Shown piece after piece: positions 34,295-44,244 of a DNA stretch of 64,000 nt (position 1 is its first letter; each line of letters begins with the position of its first letter). The notes beneath the pieces are model-generated. The model saw only the letters and a program-made list of their open reading frames with translations, was not told the origin of the DNA and ran no database searches. This DNA comes from Lentinus brumalis (Eukaryota; Basidiomycota; Agaricomycetes; Polyporales; Polyporaceae). A program made the position numbers and the translations under genes. The stretch is taken from the NCBI GenBank assembly GCA_001792895.1, contig MARA01000017.1, forward strand, positions 186,001-250,000. The letters are read 5' to 3'.

Positions 34295-35158
34295 TCAAGA
34301 GTGAGCGATACTGCATGGGCACCACGTCAGCCGGGAGACCTACGGGCACAAGATAACAGAATACACACCCGACGCGCCACGCTCCATCGGGGGCAACGCA
34401 CAAGCCCTCCGACATGACGGGCTGATGGGGCGGGAAACAGGCCGCCGCAGCCCCGGTCGCAACAGAGGCCTGTAGGTGTTCCAGTTCGCTCAGCACAAGC
34501 AGTCAGCGTACGGAAAACGCGGAGACGTACGAAGTTGATCCAGGAGAACGTCACAGGGCTCGACGGCGAGAAGTTCTGGAAGAAGATGCGACAGGTGCCG
34601 AACGAGAGAGTCTGCGCGCGGTTCGCGTTGACCGAGAACGTCGCTGTAACCGGTGAGTCGCAGGAGTCAGTGGCCGATATCGTGCGGAGAGAAGGGAGGA
34701 ATCGCAGGGCTCACAGATAGAGCTGTTGAAGATGTCGATCGCGCTGAAGATGGTGCCGCAGTCCTCGGTCGTCGGCGGGAGGGACCCGGCCTCTGCACAC
34801 ACATCCGTGCCTGCTCCGCGATGAGTCTCCGTCGTCACAAGCTGCCGAGCAAGTGCGACACTCACAAGTGGGGTCCGCACTGCTGTCCAGTGGAGCCGGC
34901 ACACTGGCTTTGTGCGCGGACAAGACAGCGTCGCACGAGAAGGTCGTGAGCTGGACAGTGTCGCTGCCCACGGCGATCGAGGAGGTGCTGAGGGCTGTCG
35001 CCCCAACGCAAGGCGTGGCCGCATGGTCGCGAGCTGTAGGGGAATACAAGGGGGTGAGCGCAAGGGACTCGAGACGAGGAGGAGGACGTGCGGGTGACGA
35101 GGGCGACGCCTCCCGCCGCGATGGCGAGGGACACGAGGGCAGCACAGGTGTACTTCAT
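34295..35158 (-). CDS. Secreted Cys-containing protein, paralogue C (no linker)
   Basis: Six exons (35092-35158, 34860-35033, 34715-34810, 34531-34643, 34369-34469, 34295-34310) give 188 aa. Signal peptide MKYTCAALVSLAIAAGGVAL, then ALSTSSIAVGSDTVQLTTF with SC, and directly the C-terminal module with TDVCAEAGSLPPTTEDC, TLSFGTCRIFF, CFPPHQPVMSEGLCVAP and a final IAHS. Exon 2 is 174 nt versus 519 in A and 502 in B, because the low-complexity linker is absent. The first intron appears to start with GC rather than GT at the place where B has GTGCGT. This is the minimal form of the family. Confidence 0.82.
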
Positions 35159-37667
35159 CTTGGCTCGATTGACCTTGATCGCGCGCGACACTGGTGATAC
35201 CGGCAGCGTTCGGGAGGAAATGCTTCAGTGCTCACAGACTTATGTATATGTATGTATATGTCCTTGGCTGGGTCGTCGAGGTCAGCCGTGGGTAGATAGA
35301 TCACAGAACCGGCCCTTCGTGTTTGACGTCGGGTGTTGATGCTCGGAAGCTCCTTCAGCAACGTGCAAGCCGCTCCTGCTCCTGGACATCAGAGAAGGGT
35401 GGGGTGAGAGCCGAGGTCTATTGAAGTCGATGGATCTGCTGGAATCTGCGGACCTGGGAGCACGACGGCGTCTCGGTCAGGGCCCCGGGCTTTGCGGAGT
35501 TACGACTGCGCGGGCAGGTCAGGTACCGCGTGCGGACTTCCTCGTATGCAGAAGTGTTTTAGATGTGCACCCAGGGGGCAAACTCGTGTGCACCCGAAGG
35601 GTAAGGGCCTGGCAGCCCGACAGCGCCGTGCCTCAGGACGATGAGCGGCTCTTGCTCTTGACGGCGGTTCGACATCCAAAGCTCCTCGGATGTTCGCTGG
35701 GATTGCGAGTCTGGCGGCCGACGCAATCTAGTAAAGTAGTTACTTGGGTGAGCTGCCCTGACCATTTGCTGCCCATGATCAACTGTCCCCCAGCCAGACT
35801 AATGAGAGGCACGGATTGCGAGTATGGAACCCATATCAGTGCATCAGTTTCAGAGAGGGCGAGAGTGACACTGACATACCAGTACTGCATGGACATGAAC
35901 AGCAGGTCTGTCCATCTTATCATCTGGGTCGGTGTAGTGGCTACATGCGCTTACTGGGTCGCTGACTCAGGTCGGCGGCCCGGGTAAGTAACGTCTTGAT
36001 TCCGAGTGGAGCACGCGCAGATGGTGTCTATTGAAGTGCCACAAGACATGCGGGTGCGGCACCACGGTAGCTAAGGACATCTGAGCCCCATAAGCTCGCA
36101 TCTGGCACAAGAGTAGAGTGAATCATGGACAATGACACTCTGCAATGCGCGCACTTACTGAGAGAGAGGAAGGATCCCACACACTGCGGAGTCCGCAGGA
36201 GGGAGGGTCGTATGATCAACGTGTCGGCTTGTCACTTCGAGAGGTTGCAGCTACATTGTGTCCGGGAGCGTGTGTCAAGCTGAAGTCCATGAGCGAGAGG
36301 CATCGCGCCCAGTCTGGTATCCACGAACACGTTACATACTGCACGGTGACAGTGTCGTGCTGCGGTCCACCAAGCGAGACACGAGTGGCTCCGCTTACGG
36401 GACGAAGACCCGGATGTGTGGTCAACTTGGGACGCAGCCTAACTCAGCGATACCTACACAACGTGTCACCTCTTTCGAAGGATTCAGCAAACGGCCTATG
36501 CGGCAATTGAGCGCAGCCGCACTGGAGCGGAACCACATTCGCTGTTCACATCTACTGAGGGCACTGGGCAGTATAGAGTGAGCATAGAGTGAGCATAGAG
36601 TGAGCAACGACAACTGATGCCGCACGCACTTACCAAGGTAGCGGGGAGAGTATAGGGCTGCCGGGCCGTAGAGGACCATGTGGATCGAGCGAGGGATGGA
36701 TAGTCCGCCGGCGAGGCTGGCACCTCACGGGGACTCTGAGACTGTCGGAGGAGTGACACCTTCACGATTCTTGCGGACGGGACTCGAACGAAGGAAGCAG
36801 CGAGGATGAAAAAGCGTTGCAATTGAAGTGAACGTCGGGACGAGGACCGGACGTGAAGTCGATCGACACCATGCCACCTCGAAGCCTCGAGGAAGTGTCA
36901 AGTGGCACTGGAATGAGTTTGCTGTCGCCCAGAAGGTGACAAACGTGTTGCTGCTGAGGCCTGAGGCGCAGACAATGTTCATCATTTGACCGGGCGGTAC
37001 AGCTGGGGATCCGTATTCGTCTATGCCCTGGGTCAGAACCCTCGTCATACATGGAAACACCTCCTGCCCGACTTTGATGAGTCCCGTGCGTAGTGCTGTG
37101 CTGCATGCGCGAACCTAAGTACGGAGAGGATGTGCGCGGAGATGCAAAGTACGTCGCTATGACGGCGAGAAGGCGTCATGCGGCTCTCTAACGCAGTGAG
37201 AACATAACGAATAGAGTTACGGTATGATTCCGAAGGATGGCTCGACCCCGAGGCAACGGCGCAGAACACGTACCGACGAGATACAGACGGCTCGCTGACC
37301 AGTCCTCCTTCATTCCAATGACGCCTTTGTCAGACCCTGCGGCGTTCAGAGGGGATTGCAATGGAGGCGTTCGGGCATGGGGACACGAGGCGAACGAGAG
37401 AATGGAAGTCCAGCACAAATGACCTTTCAGAGTCGCCCCGACAAAGAAAGGACTTGGGTCCCCAGAGCCCGTTGCATATGCGGTCCGACGATGATACCTG
37501 CGTAGAAGCAAAGTACAATACTTGACAGTGCAGAGCAAGGTGTGGTTTGCAGCAGGGGGAGAGCACGACCAGAGGACGAGGGCAAGGCCTGGCAGCGTGG
37601 GGAAATGAACTCGGCCGAGCAGTTGCCGAGGTCACGGGGTAAACGCCGGCAACGGCCGGTATGCAGA
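35159..37667. other. 2.5-kb stretch without a convincing gene
   Basis: A minus-strand frame near 36780-37060 has moderately coding-like content (NIVCASGLSSNTFVTFWA followed by VSIDFTSGPRPDVHFNCNAF) and another lies at 35633-35923, but I could not join them into a gene with a start, splice sites and stop. It separates the secreted-protein cluster from the kinase array. Confidence 0.45.
36574..36606 (+). repeat. 11-bp tandem repeat, three copies
   Basis: TAGAGTGAGCA repeats three times without interruption. Confidence 0.9.
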
Positions 37668-37846
37668 GGGCGTCCGTTTGTGTTCAAGAGTTTGCCCCAG
37701 GATTGCCCGTTCGTGTTCGACCGTCACTCGCGTCGCGCCCCTCCCGCCGCCCCCAGCTCGTCTCCGCCCGCGTCGCAGCCCCAGCCGACGCGTATCGATA
37801 CCTCCTGGATCCCGACATACCCTCTATTCGTGACGACTAACACGAC

Positions 37847-39746
37847 ATGGACGCCTTCACGTTCGGTGGCAAGTACAGGCTCGAGGAGGAGATCGCCATG
37901 GGTGGTTGTGGTGCGTGTCCCCGTCGTGCGCGTCCCGCCGAGTCCGCTGACGCCTCCCGCCACTGCAGGCACCGTCTTCCAGGGCGTGCACACCATCGCC
38001 GGCAAGGAAGTCGCCATCAAGCTCGAGCCGGCCATAGCCAAGTCCTCTCCTCTCAAGCAGGAGTCCAAGATCTACAAGACCCTCATGGGCGGCCCCGGCG
38101 TGCCCTGGATCAACTGGTCCGGCAGGCAGGGCGACTACAACGTCATGGTCATCGACCTCCTCGGGCCGTCGCTCGAAGACCTCTTCCGCATGTGCAACCG
38201 CCACTTTTCCCTCAAGACCATCCTCATGCTCGCGGACCAGCTAGTGAGTAGCATATAGTCACTCGGTTGGCGGTATCGCGCTGTACGCGTGCTGGACACT
38301 GCGAGAATGCGGGGTGCGGGCGTCCCAGGCCACACAGCGGCGTCTGCACCACTCCGCATCCCAATATGGCGCCTTGTGCTCTCACGTTTCCCACACCTGC
38401 GACGCACCGCTCTCCGTGCTTCGAACCAGTCGTTGTAGGCACAGTCCTGCGTCTCGCAATGCAAGGCCAGGGATAGAGGCGAGACAGGACTATGACTACG
38501 ACGTCTGTTGACTTCGCAGCCGGTCGAGGGTGTGTACAGCTGTGGTAGAAACGACAGAGCCCTCGCAGAAAAAGTACGGATTGTCGGTTGGCATTACTTT
38601 TACGAGCTCAGCGCTCCAGTGAGCCTACGCGAGAGCCTCCGCCACGGCCCTTCCAGTCCAGGCTGGGTTCGCGATATGGCGGATTGTTCGGGAGAACCGT
38701 TTCTGTGATATGTTACTGCGAGGGGCCTATCGTTCCGTTCACAGCTGTAACGTCCCTAGGCCAATTGGCACCTGACATGAAGTGAGCCTTGTACATGCAT
38801 GAATGCGCCAGCCATTGGCGTCTGCCCCACCCGGAACCTGATTCGGCCTGTTGTGCTCTCACGTTTCCCACACCTGCGATGCGTCTCTCCGCGCCAGTTT
38901 TCATGTCCAGAGTCTGAAGCCTGTGGCATGAAAGGGGCGCTGCGAATGCACGTATGCGCCACCGTCGCGTCCGGGTGGCCTCCGGCCTTCGTCTTCCGAG
39001 CCTTCTCTGACATCATCGGCTTCCAGATCACGCGAATCGAGTACATCCACTCGAGAGACCTCGTCCACCGCGACATCAAGCCGGCCAACTTTGTTGTCCC
39101 CAAGACCTCGGACTCCGGTCACGCAGACTACGTCGTCAACGTCATCGACTTTGGCCTCGCGAAGAAATTCCGGGACCCGCGCACGGGCGCCCATATTCCG
39201 TACCACCAGGACGACCACCACGGGGTCGGCACATGTCTCTTCGCGGCGATCAGCACGCACCTGGGCATCGACTGCTCGCGCCGCGACGACCTCGAGGCTC
39301 TTGCGTACATGCTCATCTACTTCCTCCGCGGCACGCTGCCATGGAGGAAAGTGAAGGGCTCGACGGTCAGCGAGACCTGGGACCTCATCCGCGACAAGAA
39401 GCTCGAGACCGAGGCGGTCCTCACCGTCGGCCTCCCCGCCGAGTTTGACATCTTCTACAAGTACGTGCGCGCTCTGGAGTTCGACGACCTGCCAGACTAT
39501 GAAGGATTGCGCGCGCTCTTCCGCGGGCTTGCCGATCGCCAGGGCATCGAGTACGACGGCGTGTTCGACTGGTGCGTGGCCCGTCCGGGCGAGGGCAGCC
39601 GATCGAGTGGGGAAGAACCGGCCCGCAAGCGGAAACGTGTGTGCAGGAGCTGCTCCGCGTGCCAGGCTGCGGCTGACCGTGCTGCGGCTGCGACCGCGAC
39701 GAAGGCGGCTGCAGCAGCCTCGCGCGTACGTCTCGGGAGGGCATGA
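37847..39746 (+). CDS. Casein-kinase-1-like protein kinase, array copy 1
   Basis: Ser/Thr kinase of the CK1 group, 352 aa. Exons 37847-37910, 37969-38243 and 39027-39746; intron 2 is 783 bp, exceptional for this genome. Visible: VAIKLE (catalytic Lys), [24 protein letters not shown] (catalytic Asp), [22 protein letters not shown] (CK1 signature) and FDW near the end of the domain. The glycine loop is AMGGCG, so the first Gly of GxGxxG is lost, and the usual CK1 GTARYAS is GTCLFAA. All catalytic residues remain. After the kinase core comes KRKR, a CRSCSAC cluster and an Ala-rich end. A longer frame running into exon 3 from 38799 lies in the intron and is not used. Confidence 0.9.
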
Positions 39747-40900
39747 CGGTAGTCGCGGCTTCGTGTAAGTCCAGGACGTGTGCGTAGCGACGCCGGCGGA
39801 GGTGGGTGACGACGCGGCGCGGGTATCTCGCGGATCTGCGGTGCGGAGGCGTCCTGCCAGGGCAGCAGAGAAAACGTTAGGGTGTCGAGTGGAGAGGTGT
39901 CCAGTGGAGAGGTAGGTGGTCAGGTAGGGCGGGAAGGTAGGTGGAAGGTAGGTGGACTCTAGGCTCCTCGACTCGCTGTCTCTTGAATGTGTAACTACTC
40001 GAGCAATATATTTCCTACAACCTCAGCTGCACAGTACACTGGACGGACGAGCGATGGGCTCCTCGAGCAGGGCTGGATGGCGCCTCATGTGCACGGTGGT
40101 TGCATCACTTCGCTTCGTGTTGCACGGCAACGTGTAGCGTGATGATCTCGGTTCTGCAGGTTGAAAGAGCCTGTCCGCTCTCAGGCTTGTGGTTATGGAC
40201 CTGCGCTGCAAGCACACAAGCAGCTGAGGCACTGTAGTCAATTTCCTTGCACGACCCACAGAGCTGAGGCAATTGGGATTGTTGTGGCGGTTCATTCCCT
40301 TGTGCGACCAGGGTGAAGCACATCATAATGATGATCTGCGGCTACCCGTCGGCAGAGACGGCCGGCGAGTCTATGGATTCTGGAAATTGATGGCAAGAAA
40401 GGGGACAGCGGCAGGTCACGCAGAACAGCAGAACCAGATGCACACAATGGCCATTCATAGCTACATACTACACAGGGTACTCGGAGAATGCTACGCTGCT
40501 CATGTCAAACTGCGCAAACTCGACGGGTGCTTCATAGACATATGCCGGGGTCTGCACCCGCGCACATACCGCAGCTTTCGGCAGTGCGGCTTCTTGGTGT
40601 CTGAGCGCTGACGGCGTTGGGATGATTCTGTGTCGACGGCAGGGGACGGGGAGATGGCATGGAGGTCATATGGGTGCAGAACATGCTGCATGGCAGCGGG
40701 AACATGTACGGTCTCGACGCGCGGCTTCTTCGTCGGGCGGAGTGCGGGGTTGGGCAGAAAGCTCCTTGGGCTGTTGATCGCCTTCATGCGGTCTGCCTCA
40801 GTGAGCTTGACGAGCCGGAGCTCTCCCCTCTTCCACAGCTTCAGCAGTCGTTGCAGCGGCACAACACCGCCCTCGAGTGAGCTCAGGTTCTGGAAGGGGA

Positions 40901-40921
40901 CATCAGCAAAAACCTCCCCTG
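40901..40921 (+). repeat. Left terminal inverted repeat of the Plavaka-like element
   Basis: CATCAGCAAAAACCTCCCCT and following base. It pairs with 47359-47379 with about six mismatches. Confidence 0.8.
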
Positions 40922-41103
40922 CAAATTAACGCTAATGAGTACAGATTAACGTACATTGTCCGCTACTCTGCTATCGCATGACACAGTGTTGACAATCAGG
41001 GCTACAGTGTCAGTAGAGTAGCGTGTATTTACAAAGACCCTCCCTTGTGTGTTCTGAAAGGCCCTCATCCATCGACATATCATCAATCAAGTGATAAGCA
41101 TGG

Positions 41104-43082
41104 TCAAATTATTATCATGTACATGTGCATATCGCTGAAGCTATTCAACCAGAAGTCCTCACAACAATCGAGCACTGTACTGCTCGTCCACTCCCGAGGG
41201 ATGATGCCGTCGCGCCGGGCAATGGCAGGGAAGAGGTGGCAGCTGCGGCGGATGTTCTTCACCTCGACCACGCTCGCAATGAGCGAGCGGTCACGGTCGC
41301 GCTCCCGTGAGACTTTGTACAGCCCATGCACAGGATCGGGCTGGGTGAAAGGAGTGAACCACTCGACGTACGCGAGCGGACCAGGGTCAATGACGTCGGG
41401 AATGAGCTGCTTGCGGGCTGCATCAGACAACCTGAAAATAAGTCGCAACCTGCCAATGTGATATCCTAGGCAGAATCAGCACATTGTGAAGACAGATAGC
41501 AAGAGTGTTACGTACCTTGGACACCGGAAGGCCCGCCAGTGCCATCGTTGATGAGGACGGTGTCGAATCGCGCAGGAACGTGCCGGCCGTGGCGATCGCG
41601 TCGTGCAGGGCATGCATGCGCAGCGTCGTGTATCGTCTCCATGATCCCGAGCTGCTGGGCATCCTCCAGAACGAACTTGATCTTGTGGAAAACCGGGAGA
41701 GTTGCGAAGCGGTATGAGACAGTCAGAGCCTCACGCTCGACCTCTTCAGGGGTCAGGGAAGGGTTCCTGTAACCGACGATGTACCGCGCAAGAGCGTCCC
41801 GGATCCACGTGGCACCGTAGTCGTTGACCGCTCTATCGAAAGGGAGTGCCTTGATGTTAGGGTGCTTCGTCATCTTGATGCGCGTGAACGAAGGAGGGTC
41901 GAGGGGATCGGGAGCTACTGGAGGCGATGGCCGCAAACTAGTCGAACTGCCTGGAGCGGAGTGTTGAGGCTGAAGACGCCACGCAATGTACGCTTCGTGG
42001 GAGAGGATTTTCTCCCGACGCTCCAGCCAGAGAGTCATCTGTCGGAATTCGTCGCGGTGGTTAGTAGCGCGATAGGCCTCCTTGGCGAAGTCGATGTGGA
42101 GTCTCTCGGTATGCTGTGTGTCGTAGTTATCCGTGGTGCCGAAAAGCTCGATCGAGAGCGGGTAGTGGTCCAGGGAGTGGAGTTTGGGTAACTTGAAATG
42201 GAGACGGATGCCGAGGTCGACAAATATCTGCTTGTCAGCGTGGAACTGGGCCAAGGCAGAGCGAAGCGAGGCGAGGGTGTCATCCGTGTGTGCGGGGTAG
42301 CGAGCCAGGTAGAGGAAGTCCAAGAGGGCACGCACAGCGCGGACAAGTCGAGTGGGCGACATGCCTTCACGGAGAGGAAGGCCAATGACAAGAGCGAGAA
42401 GGAAGCGGCATATATCGCCGTGCACCTTGCCAGTGACCTTGTGGAGTGTCGTGACACCTCTGAGGAAGAGTCGGATTTGATGGTTAGGAGGTAGACGTCG
42501 TGCGCGCGCATCCAGTTCTTCGGCACCATAGGCATCCTTCAACCAGGCGAGGAGGTGCTTGATAACGCCCTGGTACAGCTGATGGAGAACGTCCGGGGTG
42601 ATCGAACGATAGATGTTGACATAGGGGAGGTGCTGCCAGAACGGCTCGCGGATGGGCTTGATTCCAGCCTCGCGACAAGCACGCGAGAATGCCGTCGCAG
42701 ACTCGTCGGCCTTCCGCAGTGCTTCACGAGCCTTGTTTGGGTCCCGCAACGGGCGATCTGGCTGGATAGACTCCCCGAGCTCGTCACGAGGGATGTCGCA
42801 TTTGGGGCACATCCCCGTCTTGCAGCACGTTACGAGCAGCTGCTCCGGATAGTCACCAATATACATTGCGAATATCGGGTGACAGCGCCGGACGACACCA
42901 TCGCCGCTCGCCATCTCGATCCCATTGATGCCGAACTTCCTCAAGGGTTTGAGTATAGTCGACATGCAGGTATGGAAGAGATTTGCTTGCACGCGACTGC
43001 GAGCGGCCTTGCTGGGGATGTGGTCGAGACGGGAGGAAGGGAGATAGGCGAGTAGGATCTGCCCGCGGCGCCCGGGTTTGCC
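41104..43082 (-). CDS. Plavaka-family transposase, N-terminally truncated
   Basis: Exon 41516-43082 and exon 41104-41465 are joined by a 50-bp intron and give about 640 aa. Recognised by LAYLPSSRLDH, MASGDGVVRRCHPIFA, IGDYPEQLLVTCCKTGMCPKC (a CxxC-type element), ITPDVLHQLYQGVIKHLL, FGTTDNYDTQHTERLHID and TLWLERREKI. The DUF6830-like C-terminal part has LAYVEWFTPF, GLYKVSR and IPREWTSSTVLD. Complete relatives have roughly 300-400 more residues at the N-terminus. Here the frame begins at an acceptor (CCCACAG), and 43083-43182 holds none of them. A weak phase-0 donor inside the neighbouring 270-aa gene could feed this acceptor, but would not supply the missing part. The element is probably non-autonomous. 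Confidence 0.86.
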
Positions 43083-43182
43083 CTGTGGGCATGTCGTAGA
43101 AATCAGAATTCAAGTTGTAAACAATACGGGTTACAATAGAGGGCTAAGCGACTACACAATTGTACTAGGTTCAATTCAATGG

Positions 43183-44048
43183 TCACCAAGGCTCTTCCGC
43201 CGCCGCTTGCCTGCTCAGTGTCGAACGTTGAGTAGTCAGTACATAGTACATAGCACACGACGTACCTGCACGTGTACCTGAGCCAACCGAGGATGAGGAA
43301 TCAGAGCCCGTCGCGGATGGAGGGTACTGTTTGGGCTGAGTAAGTTCAAGATCTTCGAGGAGGCGTGCCTTCAGGCCAGGGTAGATGGTCCTTGCGACGT
43401 CTTTAGCTATGGAGCTGCCAAGACGGTACTCGAGACGCCTCAGGACACGCTCGTCCATCTCTGGGAAGACGGCCTCCTCGAACCAGTTCTTGAGTTGTAC
43501 CTCGAGCTTCAGGATGAGCTCAGGCACGACGTGGTTTTTCATACGCCACTCATATGTGCTCCCGAGGCGTTCGTCGAGCTGCCGGACAGCTGAACTAAAC
43601 TCCTCGCGGAGGTTGTCAAACGCCTCTGACGGGAGTTGGAGAGGATAGTAAGTGTGAGAGATTGAAAACTGCACTCACCGAAGTCGTGGGCCGACACAAC
43701 CACCATCGCCTTCCTCTTCGAACCGCCCTCTTGGCCGTCGGCCTCCTCGCTGTCACCCTCTTCGCTCGGCTCTGACTCGGCCTCTTCCTGATGCTCTCCA
43801 CCCTGCTTGCCCTCCTCCTGACTACTCCCGGCGGCGTCGTCGTCGCGATGTCCGGCTTTTCTGGCCGCATGAAGAGCGGCGTAGAGCGCTTTGTCGGCAT
43901 CCTCCTCGCAGCACTTGTACGCAGCGAAGAGGTCCAGATAGTCGTTGTATGAGAACTTAGAATAGGAAGATAGTTGCGCGACTCGTTGAGTGCAGAAAGT
44001 AGAGAGAGCAAGCAGTCTGGTGATGACTAAGCGACGATCCTCATCCAT
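43183..44048 (-). CDS. Unrecognised 270-aa transposon-borne protein
   Basis: Two exons (43679-44048, 43183-43625). The N-terminal half is helical with a Cys pair (KCCEEDADK), followed by a long acidic Glu/Asp/Ser stretch and a KRK basic patch. The C-terminal half looks like an amphipathic or coiled-coil helix set (DNLREEFSSAVRQLDERLG, RVLRRLEYRLG) ending in a Ser-rich tail. No known domain. It starts 196 bp from the DUF6532 gene in a divergent arrangement, suggesting a shared promoter; TATATAT lies in the gap near 44134. An element-encoded accessory factor or a captured host gene are both possible. Confidence 0.7.
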
Positions 44049-44244
44049 GGTGGTGGTTAGAGGAAGGGTGTGAAGTTCCGAAACTCACCGAACCTCGGCG
44101 AGCTCGATGACGTCATATGCCTCCCTGCCTGTATATATGCCTCCGGCCGCGCGGCACGTCTCTACGGTCACCACCCACTCTACTACTTATCTTCCGATTC
44201 TATCCACGCTTAATCCTACTTTAACTTGTGATTTAATTGCACCC

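Noticed and set aside
38799..39026. In-frame extension of kinase exon 3 upstream to an ATG at 38799
   Set aside because: The homologous sequence in copies 2 and 3 is not open in that frame, and a CK1 kinase needs exon 2 (ADQL) joined directly to ITRIEYIH, as the acceptor at 39026 provides.
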